Below are positions 1-13,488 of a DNA stretch of 64,000 nucleotides, piece after piece. Each line of letters starts with the position of its first letter. Position 1 is the first letter of the stretch. Source of the DNA: Lingula anatina. Lineage: Eukaryota; Brachiopoda; Lingulata; Lingulida; Lingulidae. Made by a program: the position numbers and the translations under genes. Below the pieces are notes generated by a model, which saw nothing but the letters and a program-made list of their open reading frames with translations, was not told where the DNA came from and did not search any database. The stretch spans positions 63,298 to 127,297 of the forward strand of contig NW_019775410.1 of assembly GCF_001039355.2 (NCBI RefSeq). Reading direction: 5' to 3'.

Positions 1-975
1 AAAATATGATACTGAAACTATGTAAAAAGTTATATGCTTTAGTTAAGCAAGTCTAAAGTCACCTACACTCAAGCCAATTTTGGAATAAGAATTTACCAAA
101 ATTATTATTTATTGGAAAATAAGAACATTCCAATAATATAATTATTACATTTTATTATTATTATATGTTTTTTATTTGACTACTGTGACAATCTTTCAAA
201 TTGTAGGTTGCTACAGGTTTGATTAATTTGAACATACTCATCTGAACCTAGTTTGTTAATGAAAATATTTAACATATCTACATGTAACTTATTGTTTAGC
301 ACCAAATCATTAGCACCACAAATATGTGGAAAAACATTGTCCAGAATTTGTTTACCTAGATGGTTCCCATCAGAGTGAATGAATCAGTTCAATTTGTTTG
401 TTCACTACAACCTTTACTGTCACCTCTCCATCTTCTCCCAGACCACAGGTATGTCAAATGGGTTTATTTGGTCAGATACCCTGGCGTCAGGGCTTTTCAT
501 GTGGCCTGTCGTAACATGATGCGACGTGTGCCGTACATACCAGTCATGATCAGCAATCATAAATGATGGTAATCCAGATCTCCCCCCACCTCTGCACCAG
601 CACTGCTACTCTACTGTGGGGAGGCTGAACTATTAAAATGTGTCAAGCAGAAAATTATGTCATGTTTCTTGTGGTTTTTGAGATTAAACAACAGTGTACT
701 ATTTTTGATGTTATCTGGTCTCTTTACCCTCAGGCATGATTCATTCTCTGAAGAGGTTGGAGAGGTTTTGAAGTTATTTTGTGGCTCTTAAGAATGACTT
801 CAGATCTGAGATTTCATCAAGAAAAGACAGGTCCAAGAACAGTAACAGATTTCAATTGACAATAAATGCCAGAGTTGCAGTAGAAAACATACACTTATAG
901 GATATTATATAAAATGCACTGTCACATTCCAATTCCAAAAGACTACAACTATATTTATATTTCATTCATGATTTC
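1..975. other. Intergenic, no gene seen
   Basis: AT-rich sequence with stop codons in all frames. The longest open frame (360-566, 68 codons) has no recognisable domain and no splice context. Nothing functional can be supported here. Confidence 0.6.
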
Positions 976-1446
976 CTTTTTTTTTTTTTTGGGGGGGGGG
1001 GGGGGGGGGGAAAAAAAAACTTTTAAAAAAATTTTTTTTTAAATTTTTTAAAATGTAGAAAATTTTTTTTTTTTTAAAAAANNNNNNNNNNNNNNNNNNN
1101 NNNNNNNNNNNNNNNNNNNNNNNNNNNNNNNNNNNNNNNNNNNNNNNNNNNNNNNNNNNNNNNNNNNNNNNNNNNNNNNNNNNNNNNNNNNNNNNNNNNN
1201 NNNNNNNNNNNNNNNNNNNNNNNNNNNNNNNNNNNNNNNNNNNNNNNNNNNNNNNNNNNNNNNNNNNNNNNNNNNNNNNNNNNNNNNNNNNNNNNNNNNN
1301 NNNNNNNNNNNNNNNNNNNNNNNNNNNNNNNNNNNNNNNNNNNNNNNNNNNNNNNNNNNNNNNNNNNNNNNNNNNNNNNNNNNNNNNNNNNNNNNNNNNN
1401 NNNNNNNNNNNNNNNNNNNNNNNNNNNNNNNNNNNNNNNNNNNNNN
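976..1446. other. Homopolymer tract followed by assembly gap
   Basis: Runs of T, G and A (about 976-1081) lead directly into 365 N (1082-1446). The alternating pure homopolymers look like low-quality sequence at a contig end rather than biology. The gap length may be an estimate. Confidence 0.9.
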
Positions 1447-2080
1447 GGGAGATAAAAAAAGCTATTAAAAAAATCTTGATTTAAATTTTATACATGTAGT
1501 AAATTATTTTGTTTTATAAAAACTGGATTTAAGAATTAGCTGTACAATTATATTGTTCCAGCTTATGTTGTTAATAAAAGCCATTTTCTCCTACCATCTC
1601 GCCTTATATCACAGAAAAAGCACTGAAATTGGAGTTTTTATGTGAATGGCCCATAAAGGTTGTTTTATTGACACCTGTCATAGCCTGAAGAGGTGTACTG
1701 ATAATGATGTATTGATATATATCAATCTACTACATCTTTCAATACTTTGAAAGAAAAGCATGAAATACTGTACTGTGTCATTTTTGTATAGTGTATTTGT
1801 CTTTTTAAACATTTTAAATTTTTAAGAAAAGCAAAATGTAGCCAGGCAGCGTACAAGCCTGGTCAGGTGACCTTATTTGTGGAGTGCGTGAGGTGGAGGA
1901 TTTGGTTCCTTAGCCTCTGTCAAATCACTGCATGGTCAAATGAAAGACCATCATAAATTACCAAATTCTGCTGAGTAGTTAATGTATGTAGAGGCTGAAG
2001 CTGCATTGAGACAGGAGATAAAAAATAGTGCATGAATGATCAAATTATTCCACAGTTTGGTTTGTGCCTCTGTAAATATG

Positions 2081-2081
<1 letters not shown>

Positions 2082-2133
<52 letters not shown>

Positions 2134-2150
2134 TATGTATGTATGTATGA
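2082..2150. repeat. (CA)n then (GTAT)n microsatellite
   Basis: About 49 bases of uninterrupted CA dinucleotide followed by a short GTAT tract. Confidence 0.97.
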
Positions 2151-2268
2151 ATGTATACTAGTACATAGTGACAAGAAAGGCTCAAGTGAATTAATTAACT
2201 GATGCTAAGAAAGGACCAGGTGGCTTCAAATATGGGAAAAAAAATGACAATTTCAACTTATAAAGAAT

Positions 2269-2312
2269 GAATATTTATTTATTTATTTATTTATTGATTG
2301 ATTGATTTATTT
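2269..2312. repeat. (TTTA)n / (TTGA)n microsatellite
   Basis: Tetranucleotide repeat changing from TTTA to TTGA units. Confidence 0.9.
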
Positions 2313-3483
2313 GCAGGTAATTATTTAGAATGGTTTCACTTTTTTTTTCACCTTACGTGAGCCAGATTTCATTCTGTTATGTAGAGGAAAATTAATTTCA
2401 ACAGTTAAATCATATTACCTCAGTTGCATATAGACTAGTTTCTTAAAGAAAAATGTCTTGAATCTTGCCAGGATGAATTCTCTTTCCTTTTGACTCAGCC
2501 ACATGGATAACATGTAGTCTGTGAACCACTTTCCTTGATATATAATAAGATGCCAGAGCTACTGTTTGATATTTAAAATGTACCTTTTAGGACTGTTGAA
2601 TGTATTGTTAAGTTATATGTATTCAGGATTTTTCCTCTTTCCTTTTCCACTTTGAATAGGTCAGATTGTTTTACACTCATTTGGTTGGGAACAATTGTAC
2701 ACCTTTGTGTACTTTTGTCAATACTTTGAAGTAAAAATGCTGTAGTCAACCAACCATGAAAATGTTCATCAAAACCACCCAGGATATCGACACTTTCCTT
2801 TTCCCTTAACTGGGTCAGCCCTAGATACATTAAAAAGATGAACAAATAGTCAGAATAGTTGGCATAGTTTGAGTCAACAAGATAATGGAGAGTGACATCA
2901 TCAGTGCCAATAGAAAACCGATGATGAGGCTCCTAAGAGGGGAACGACCATCAAGTGCATCAAATAACATACTCTTTAAGTTGTTACTTGTAGATAATTG
3001 GACATATTAGATGGGAGAAACACAAGCCCACAACACGCTATCTGATCCATGTAATGCTGGGGATGTTTAGGTGGAACATGAGGGAATAAAAAATGCAGGC
3101 AGTGGTTTTCTGTACTATAGTATTTGGTGATGGGTTTAATTGCCTGAAATCAGAGCATTTTTGAATTCTGTACATTTTAGTTCATGATACTTTCTTAATA
3201 AATAATAAATATATACACATTAGCTGCCTGCTCTTGTTGTGCAAAGTATCAAAACCTGTCCAGTTTGTATTTGAACAACCAACTGCCCCATTGGCCAGCC
3301 TCGTGAAGTTCAAGGTTTCCCCCCCAGTGGTCAGGTCATCCTGTGTCACCATATATAGGAATGTGTGGCTGGCCACAGGGTAAAAAGACCAGGATATTTA
3401 GGATATGTTAGGGACAGGTGGTTGAATACCACAGGACATGAGCATTTGCTACTTTATTCCTTGAAGACCACTAGGAATTATAG

Positions 3484-3825
3484 TATATACATATGTTCAT
3501 GTACATTCACATTTACATACATTCATTCATATATGTACATGTATGTGTACATTCATATATGTATATACAACAGGCCCGTAGCCAGGGGGGGTTTGGGGGG
3601 TTCGAAAGAACCGCCCCTTTTGCTGGGAAAAGGTCCACTCTGGGTAAAATTTGATCAAGGTACATGAAGTTTTTATGGGAAAAGGTCCACTTCTTCAGAA
3701 AAAGAACCCCCCTTTTGAAATTGCTGGCTACGGGCCTGTACAATGTATATGTATGTTCATATGCATGTTCGAAGGCTTATGTGTGTACATATGTATGTAC
3801 ATACCTGTATATACACATACCTTCC
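3484..3825. repeat. ATGTAC-rich simple sequence interrupted by a MITE
   Basis: Degenerate repeats rich in ATGTAC, CATA and TGTATA occur on both sides of the element at 3571-3738, as if the element inserted into a pre-existing low-complexity tract. Confidence 0.7.
3571..3738. mobile_element. 168-bp MITE with perfect 15-bp terminal inverted repeats
   Basis: The left end CAGGCCCGTAGCCAG (3571-3585) is the exact reverse complement of the right end CTGGCTACGGGCCTG (3724-3738). Direct repeats TACAA flank the element (3566-3570 and 3739-3743) and look like a target-site duplication. The arms continue inward into G-rich (left) and C-rich (right) tracts, giving a partly foldable palindrome. There is no coding capacity, so it would be non-autonomous. 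Ends of the CAGG...GTAGCCAG type recall hAT-like elements of marine invertebrates, but a 5-bp duplication is short for hAT, so the superfamily is left open. A diverged right-end relic is at 21529-21588. Confidence 0.85.
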
Positions 3826-3973
3826 ACCAGGGCCACAGACTGGTATTTCACTAGATATGTACTCACAGACATATTTTTCTGGTGAATTCATGGCACATTT
3901 CTCCACCACTTTGGAGGAGGAGGGGGAACGGGGGCTGATGATTGTTTCCTGACTATTTACTGAGAGAAATGTG

Positions 3974-4009
<36 letters not shown>

Positions 4010-4011
4010 TT
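3974..4011. repeat. (ATTT)n microsatellite
   Basis: Nine to ten uninterrupted ATTT units. Confidence 0.95.
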
Positions 4012-6422
4012 ATCATTTGATGTTGTTGTTGTTTTGTGATTAAGGTTACTGCACTGTAGATCTTAGTATTGACAAGGGGTGGAATGATATTTTTTATCAT
4101 CTTTGTTTATAATTAACCTTAGTGGATAAACTGGGGAGTTGTAGTGATGCAAATTATCTTTACTCACAGAGCATTAAGAAAGTCTGATTTTAAGTTTATG
4201 ACTGCCTCTGGGAAACTGAACTGCAGTTTTTATCAGCCAATATGAATTAAGGCTTAAAATTGAACAAACTTTGTAGGAAATTTCTTGTAAAATTTTCAGA
4301 ATTTTCAAATCTGTGGAAGCCGTGTAGGCATTGATTCTGTTGCAATCAAGTGGCAACTCTGAGAGAGAGTATAATTATTTTTATATAAAAAGTCAGAAAT
4401 TCATTTTTATTTAAGCTTTGGCTTAAATTATCCGAGGAAAGGTTTATAAAAACCTGATGAAATCTTTGTAATATCCCATTTTCTTGAAAGTCTTCTCTCT
4501 GAAACCTTGCATTATATTACATGCAAACATTTCTTGGAACGGTTAATGTCCATGCTCTACTACAGGGTTGATTATTTTTCAGTTCAGAGTGCTTTACTTT
4601 GTTGTATTGTGCCATGCAGTTATTTCCTTTAACATGGCTGAGTAAAAGTACAAGTTGTTATGATGGATTATTGTATTTATTTGGATGGTGATATTGCCTG
4701 TTAGTTATAAATAGATGTTTAAATGGCCAATAAACTCAGCAAGGGAAATGGTGGTGTTTTTACTGTAAATTTAATTGATGTAATATCTGCGTACATATGA
4801 GGTTTCTGAGAAAAGAGGAAACATAGATTGATCAAAGGTCAGAAGAATGATAACACCATTGGCAGCCAAACAAATCAATCACCTGAGAAAAATATTGCAA
4901 AAGATACTGTATGCCAAACAACACAGGAAGAGATCAGATTTCCGACTTCATTACATGTTCCTTTACTTGATTGTGGTTACAGAACGCCTCTCATTTTTTA
5001 AATATTAAAGGATGTTGTTGTCAAAGATTTTTTTTAAATTTAAAATGAAAAAAGTTGAAAGAGGAACATACCCTGACAATAAACTTTTGAGACACGTGTG
5101 ACATGTGAAATTTTATCACAGATAACTCTAGAGTCATAAAATTATCATTTTCCCAGTAAAAGAACAATGGAACAATGTACGTGTAATGTCATGCTGTCTA
5201 TCATCCCAGCAAAAACTGTTGTTTCATTTAATTTTTACATTGTACAGGTTACCACTTTCATTCATTATTATTTTATTATAAGCACAAGGCTTATTCAGTG
5301 ACTTTTTTCAAAAGCTGAGCTATCTATGACATGCAATATGTTCTGATGACAAATGATTGTATTTTTTGTCAGATTCTTCTTGATTTTATGTTCTATTTGC
5401 ATGTCACTTGTGTTTCCCTTACTACAAATTTTACATTTCAACTCGATTCTCTCCATTTTGATCACAAGCAAGAGTGCTTGCCCTTTTATTGATGAAATTA
5501 GTGTATACAATGACAAATATGAGATTTATCATCAGATATGGACTTTTTAGAAATTGAATATACATAAAACCAATTGTTTCCAAGTAAACTATTGATACTC
5601 TAATCTTGTTTGATTTATCATAGAGATGAAATAACACATGATAAAATATAGAAAGATTGTATGTACATTGTACCAGTACAAGGTACAGAGACCTCAGGGT
5701 CAGTTGTAAATACAAATATTTAGAATAAAACCACATTTGATTAAATCACATTATAAATTGGACAGTATTAAAAGTATGGCTAAAAATGATTTGATTGATT
5801 GCCACCCCAAACCGCCTGGCATCTTTGGTCCTGATAGTATCAGTGGAGGACATCTATTCTGGTACACCTGTCCTGTGTGGAGGTAATGAGATTGTAATTA
5901 TTAATAAAATTGTCAGCTTTCCTTGCCACCAGCATGGGTTTGGCTACTCTACAGGCAGAACAGTAGCACCTCACATGACTTGTACTATGTATCAACTTGA
6001 CCAGCAGCCAAGGCAATAGTTGTCAAAACATGCCGTAGGAAAATAAACCTGCAGCAGCTACATAACATTCATTAAGGTTCACAGCCAAAACAGCATACAA
6101 ACAGAAGGTGTTTATATCCAGTTCATTAGACTAACATGATTTTCCAGGAATAATGTTGGTGTTGATGTCAAAGGTGTTAATTGTAAAGGGATAAAATTAG
6201 GTTGTATGTAATTGGACCATATAAATGTCAAGTAGTGGATCTTTGATCTCTCAGCACAACAATAGCAGGGTGGCCTTTACAACACAGTATGTTTGGCACT
6301 GTATAAGAAGAATTGTTTTTCTGGACTGAAGCCTAATATTAATATGGCAGGCAGATAGATTCAGCATGAGTTTGTTTCTTTGTGGAGTTGCTAGTGAATC
6401 CAGGGGGATGGGTTGTGCTCCT

Positions 6423-6478
6423 CCCCCCCCCCCAAAAAAAAAAGAAAGAAAGAAAGAAAAAGAAAGAAAAGAAAGAAG
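6423..6478. repeat. poly-C / poly-A / (GAAA)n tract
   Basis: A C run, then an A run, then GAAA units: a purine-rich tract that is length-unstable in most genomes. Confidence 0.9.
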
Positions 6479-7477
6479 CCAAAGGAATTACCCTGAGCCA
6501 TCTACAAATATATTTTAAAAAATAATATTCTGCTGAGATATGCATAAAACCCTCTATCAGTCTCCTCTGATTACCTATTTCCCTAGGCCAGGAGGCGGAC
6601 AATGTTGGACATAAGGAACATGGTGTCAAGTGATCTGACAACTGTAACAAGTGTTTAGTCCTTGAGGTGATGTGGTCAGGTATTAGGAAAGTCTCAGGCA
6701 GCCAAAGACACTAACAGCTATGTTTAAACAGTAGAATATAACTGAAATATATATTTTAAGATTACATAATATACTGTTGAAATTTGTAGTCTTAAGCATT
6801 CTTTCACTATAAATGAGTAATTAGAAAAGCAGTGGATAAAATATGTGGCAATAGTTACATGTACCAAACTTATCCTCATTACATGAAATAAGGCAGCATT
6901 TAATGCTGCCATGTGACATATACAGATGACATACAGATGAGAGCAGGTGACTGTCACCTGAGTTGTTGAAACACCTGAAATTTTACTGAAACTGCTCTCT
7001 GAAGAACTCCTTATATATTTTAGCATAAATTTTTATGGCTTCTCTTAAGTAACATGTTAATAACTTGGATAAGCCACTGTATAATACAGGAAATTAAGCA
7101 TTTGTTAGTGTGCAAATGAGAAGTTTTTTTTTCAAAAGTATAACTGGGTATTGTGCAAGAAAGCTCCAAGCCACAAGGTTCAAGCTAGGTTTCCCAGGAA
7201 TTGGACAAAAATTGGGTACATGTAAGAATAAACTGGCAAGTATGGTACCACAGCAAAGCAGGATTTATTCTTAGTAATTTTTCTGGTTGTTCTCCTTCAA
7301 GTTTTGTATTTTGCCCTGTTTTGTTTGCTACTTTTTGCATTACACTCTAAGACAATTTTTACACAACATGTATAGCATCAGCCATATTCCCATGTTTTCT
7401 AACCTCATGACAACACACAGCCTAAACTGCCTTGTTTCTGAACCAGATGTCCCATCAACAAGATGGCCCACTAAGAA

Positions 7478-7491
7478 GGGGGGGGGGGGGG
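7478..7491. repeat. poly-G tract
   Basis: Fourteen consecutive G. Confidence 0.9.
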
Positions 7492-10400
7492 TACTGATAT
7501 GGGTTTTACTGGACCAAGTAAACTGGAAACACGTCTGCAAACACTAAGGTTCCTAGTCAAGCTATCAGCCAGTAAGATGATGCATTTCAGGCCTCATGTG
7601 GTCTGAAATGGTCCCTGTCTGACCACGCCATTAGGTCTCATAACAGGTAGAACACTGCGTAATTATCAATACAGTCAGGCATGCATCTTACGAACTTTCA
7701 GATATTTTATTATATAGTACTTAGAGATTATATTGAACCACTTGGTTTGCATAAACTATTGTTATTCATTTTGTTTTCATGAATTATTCAATTTATAATT
7801 ATAGACAATCTGGTTTAAATTTAAAAGAATATATTGTGTGTGTGTTTTTTAAAAAAATAAATTATTCTGAATTTTCCTTGGATTTAATTAATGTGTCATG
7901 CGTGTCATCATGTGGTTGATTAATGATTAATGGATTTAATAAATAATTTATCTCATTCAAACAAATTAACAGATTAAGATTGTTCTATTCAGCAATGATC
8001 TGGAAAATATTTATTTTACACTGAATAGTCACTCTGAAGTCATCAATGCCAACATTTTTGTAGTGATTTTTTTACTTCTCATGTGCATGTGGTAAATAGC
8101 CACAAAATCTACTGAGTTCTGTTGTGATTGATTCTGACCACAGGTTGAGTTGTAATATAATCAGCAGTGTCATGTGATGGTGTATTAAATAGCAGACATA
8201 TACATGTATATAACAACAACAATTCCAAGAATAACCACTAGTCTTCCTGTTTGTACCGAGCAGGCAGGCATCTTGTGGTCATGCATTCATCTTGTTATTA
8301 AAATGCTCTGTACACCCTCTAGGGGTGGATCCAGGGTTATTATTCTCCCCCTAAACCTGCCACTACCCTCACCTTCACTAACCCTCAACATCAGACACAT
8401 GTTGTAAAGATTAATTAAGTGATGCTACGGAGTGCATGCAGATAAGAATTTTAAAAAGTTATGTAATTTTTTTATCCAATTAGATTGTCCATTGTTCCAA
8501 GGATTTTTAAAATGTTATGAGATGAATTGATTTTGCAATTTCCAAATTGTGACCTGTTTACTTTAAAAGTTCCGTATCCTGTTGTTTTTTCTACCAGACA
8601 CACAAATAAAAACCTGACATCAGAAAACAAACAGTGCAAAGAATGTGCATGATGTGAGTAAACAACGTGAGAAATGACAGGTAGTTTTTAAGATAAATTC
8701 CTAGAAGGACTCTAGAGGTTATGTGAGGATCAGAGGTCAAAATTGATACTCTGTATATTACAGAATTGTTTCAAATCACGCATGCTGTTGTTGCAGCAGA
8801 TAATGTCGTAAGGTCATTCCTGGGATCATCTCTACATCTGCGCAGTAATTTGATAACAAAGACTGATGAATGCTTGTTACTACTACAGATAAAAACTCCA
8901 CCTGAGTCCCTGGAGATGCTTACAGCTATGTTAAATTGACTGTACTGGGAGAACACTGATCTGTTGTCACGTACATTAAAAGAAATCAAAGATTATGTTT
9001 CTAGATTGCATTTGTGGTGCTTTTACTAGCTGTTTTCTGCACAGAATAGAACTATATATAGGGAAGGGGGGTATGGTCTTCCTGGAGGTGTTGTTGCCCT
9101 GTGACACCAAGCCTCCTTTCCTCTCCACCAGGTGGAGTTTATTTATAATAAAAAGTTGGGATGACAGGATAAGGTAGAATACGACTGATTAAGTAATTGA
9201 CAAACACCATTACTGTAGATATATGATATTCTCCTTCTAATGCACTGTTCATTATCTCATAAATGTGCATTTTTTTATTTATGTAGGTCTTGCCTTCTTT
9301 TTCATAAGTGAGTTGAGATGAAGATAATGATAAAAAGTTATGAATTGTCCCTCCAAAATGCTGACTGTAGTATAGATGATTGATGTGTTGATGTCCAATT
9401 GCTGGTTGTCAGGAGCTGTAACATATTATCTGGTCATCTGAGGGCAAACAGGGCCTAAAATACACAAAAAACACCTTATAGTACATGAGCATTTGGCTTA
9501 GAGAAACTGAAATCCTGCAAGAGGATGCTCAACTGTCATGTCTTGTGCAGTTATTTTAGTATCAGGAGACATTTTATTGTTTAAGAAGATGTGAACATGT
9601 ATTTTAGGAATGTGATAAGGAATTTTGATGGCCAGTTTTCATTCCTACATATACGCTATAAAATGAAAATTTAGATAAAATTTAAAACTTATTTTGTGGT
9701 CTATACTAAAAGTATACTAAAAAAAAAGACTTAACATATTTAAACAGTCCACATGGAATATAGCACAAAAAGTGCTTGGAAGCTGTCACAGTATGTTTCA
9801 TGTGGCAGTTGACATTAAAAGTAAAAACTACAAATATTATATTACAGGCAGTCACTGAGGGCAGAGTTTGTGGTTTCATATGTTGTGGATTTTTAAAAAC
9901 ATTTTTCGTAACCAAGGTGTGTTCGGTAATGATCTGTTCATATCTTACTTTCACAGCCCCATCTTGTCTCTGGTTGATAATCCGTCTGGTAGTCAATATA
10001 TTTACACACTATGCTGTTTACTGTTTAAAACTGTACCTTTATTGAAAGAAAACGAGTAATTCATTACCTCAGTTATCTCAAAGTTGTTGTTGTTTCTGGT
10101 ATATTGTGTTGTCAGCAAAGGAGATACAAATGGAACAGCTTGTTATTCTTTATTATATGATTATTTAATGTTTATTGCTGTTTTTATGGCCAGGACTGAC
10201 GTGAAAGTAGGCAAGCTGCTACTCCATATTAGATTGTTGTCAGACATACTGGTTGCTGTTGTTTTTCTCTCAGAGCCTCTTAGCCCTCATTTTGGCTATG
10301 ACAACTTGTAAACCGTAAATCGTATTGGAATGGTAATTGTTATTGTAGGGAAAGATGGTGGTTGCTTTTTTCATTATAAATAGCTCAGTTAATTTACATG

Positions 10401-10846
10401 TATCTGACTGAATATAAACTTTATGTAAATATGAAATTTCTGTCCACAGTGTAGAAATGAAGCAAATATGTTTTTACCACTTGATACAAGTGGCTTAATT
10501 AACACCTGCAATTAACACTTTTAATGAACACCAGTACTTAATACCTGTAATTGGCAGAAAGAAAGACCAAGCACAGCAGCCGTCTAGGTAACCAGACAAC
10601 GTTCAGCATTTTCTGTCAAACAGTTTTTCTTAAATTATCTTAGCAACTGAAATTAAGCATGTTGATTGCTGCATTGTATCCTGTATAATTATTGTGCTAT
10701 GCAGTGAATATGTATATTCTTTGTGAAGTAAAACTGGAGGGAACCAGATCTCTCCCTGGGATAAAGATGACTTAAAGGAGTACACCTTAGTCTTGCTTCT
10801 AAATTCTTGGTGTCAGGTTCCATAGCACCATCATGATGTTAACATA

Positions 10847-11021
10847 GGCCCCATTCAGAATAGGGGACTAACTAGTCCGAGGATCAAATAAGGCTGACCC
10901 ACTTGAATACTTCCCCACAGGATATCAATTCATTGTCTATAAGTGGATTAGATGGCAAGCTTTGTAGTGGGTCGCCATATTTGACCCTCTGACTAGTTAG
11001 TCCCGTATTTTGAATGCGGCC
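10847..11021. mobile_element. 175-bp inverted-repeat element (MITE-like, ~54-bp arms)
   Basis: The left arm (10847-10900) and the reverse complement of the right arm (10969-11021) match at roughly 85 percent over ~54 bases and share GGGACTAACTAGTC exactly. A ~68-base loop separates them. A segment at 48421-48503 resembles the right half of this element, so it is a dispersed family. There is no open reading frame and no clear target-site duplication. The most likely identity is a non-autonomous DNA transposon; a long structured RNA hairpin is an alternative reading. Confidence 0.75.
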
Positions 11022-12189
11022 ATGGATGTCAGATAAAAATGTCTTCTGTATCAACTCCACAACTTTCTGTTTAGAATTATACCATGAATATTTCTTGTAT
11101 CAGTCAGTATGTACAGATGAGTTTTTATGTGAATTTCCCTTGAGAAGAGAATGAATTCTATTTGTTTTTTTCTTAAAGTGATTTACCTGCTGTTTGAAGG
11201 TTTAACAAGTTTTACTTTCACTTTATTATTGGCATAGATTTGTGTAGAGAAATTCCTCATAGGTGATGAATACATCTACTACTGGAAGTTTTTAAAGATG
11301 TGAAAAAAAAAAAGCATTTATCTAAATGTGACTGAAATAACAAATAGCATATTACAGATATCCAAAGGTACATGTCAGTTAGGTTGTGAAAGTGATATTT
11401 GAGATTCATACTCGTAGCTTAAATTGACTAAGTTAACACTCATGCATTCTTTCCCTATGTGGTACATGTAGGGTTGTTTTGTACATGTCCTATGGATATA
11501 TTAGGATTGCGTTGATAATTTTGCATGCCCAATTTGGGAAATTTGAAGTGACCTTTTTTAGATGCCTCTGGTTCCTGATCCACAGATCTCACAAAAATAA
11601 GTGCAAGTGGACCATAAGAAAATGAAATAAACAAAATGATAAGCAATCTCTCAATTATCCGCATGGCAGAACTTGGACATATTGATCGTGACAAATTAAG
11701 ATACAGAAATATATAAATTTCATCAGTGGTTGCATGTGTCTGTGGTCAGGTAGTGTTTACTAAGGAAGTCAGGTGGTTTGATCTGATTGGCTTTTACTCA
11801 AGTTATATGCGTGTGTACATGCAATTGTGTGAGATTATATATATAGATATATATATTTGTGTGTGTGTGAGAGAGAAATATTTAGAAATAGATAAATAAC
11901 ATAACAAAATAACATGGTACCTTTTCATTCACCAATTGACTATAAAAATGTACTTGTGGATATCAGTAGTACAGTGTGTTATTGTAGTGAAGGGGGGGAG
12001 TGAAGGGGAGGGAGTGGAAGGGGGGCACAGGGTGGACTAAAGGTACATTGTTACCCCTTGGTGAATTTATGTGGAATGAAAACCTTTTTGGAATGAAAAC
12101 CTTTGAAAACCTTGTTTTGGATAAATGGCATCTAATAATTTCTGTGAAAAAATAAGTGACTGATGAAAAAAGCCATTTGATATTGGGGC

Positions 12190-12305
12190 TGTAGCAATAG
12201 CTCTGAAGGTTCAATAATTTGAAGGTTCATTAATTGGTCCAAATGTTCACTATTGAACCTTCGGACCAATGGATNGAACCTGAATTTGGACCAATGAACC
12301 CTCGG
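12190..12305. repeat. Cluster of direct and inverted GGTTCA / GGACCAAT motifs
   Basis: The motif pair GGTTCAT..TTGGTCC recurs and is also present inverted as GGACCAAT..GAACC, three to four times in about 110 bases. It contains one N (12274). It may be a degraded palindromic repeat. Confidence 0.5.
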
Positions 12306-13443
12306 ACTATCTAGATGCCCCCTTGATATTAACATGAGGTATAATTCTTTGAATGTCTTAGAATGTCTATAATTATTATTTGCACCCCCTATTGCAGTAG
12401 ATGTCAGTATGCTCCTATATTTTAAGATACGTACATTTGCTGTACCAAGATTTCTGTCGAAAGTATCAGAATTGGTCATTGTAAGATATTCCTAATAATG
12501 AAAACATGCTACTGGTCTAGAAAGTGTCCAGACACTTGTGGTTAGAGATAATTCCAGCATGTACCCCACAACAAACCTCAGAACCCACACCAACACAGAG
12601 GAAGCTTTCTTTGGAGGCATTAAAGGATATCAAGGCCTTGAAATGCTCCATTGAATTTGAGTTTTGAAAATCCAGGACATGAACATGATATCTTGGAAAA
12701 GGTCTGAACTTGTTTTTGTCAAATATCTCATTCAACCATATCGGCATGTAAACTTCTTTGTAAATACACAGATTACTTTTTGCCTGAAAAATGTGATTAT
12801 GTGACTTTAAAAGACATGAGAGTTTTGTAGGGGAAAAGTCAACAATGCTGGTTATATTTGTGTGATCTGAACCAGTACACAGACAGAAGGTTGTCAACAC
12901 GTGGATTCAATTCACATTTCTCCACAGTTCATCTGCCACGTGACACCTTGACTGTTCAGGAATATATGACACCTTGACTACAAAGGAAAAGAGAACAATT
13001 GCATAAATTTCTTTTCTTTTTTTTTTTTTTTTGAAGGATCTAATTACATGTAAAATGCTGTTTATATTATCTCTATAATCCTAACTGTTTTATCAAAGTT
13101 AAATATAGCTTGATTGAAATATTGTTGAAATCAGCATCTATATTAGGAATAATACTAAGTAATATTTCTGTGTAGTCTCAGTCAGGTGTTCATAGAACAG
13201 GCTAATTTTTCTGGAAGATCTTCTATTTCGGTATTCCCTGTTGATGTCTAAGCAGCAACTTAACAGTGATATTGTGACAGAATGTGTTCTCTGTATAAGA
13301 GGTTACTCAGATAACAGTCTCACATTACAGCAATGAGTTACTCTCTCCAGCACATGGCCTCTATTGCTGTTTTTTACATACTTCTCAGCAAACCTAATTC
13401 AGTGGTCAACGTAGGTAGTTGTTGGCGTGTGTGAATCTGTGTT

Positions 13444-13445
<2 letters not shown>

Positions 13446-13487
<42 letters not shown>
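13446..13487. repeat. (GT)n microsatellite
   Basis: About 21 GT units without interruption. Confidence 0.97.

Positions 13488-13488
<1 letters not shown>

Noticed and set aside
7170-7200. GGTTCAAG motif resembling a tRNA B box
   Set aside because: No matching A box, acceptor stem or clover-leaf could be built around it.
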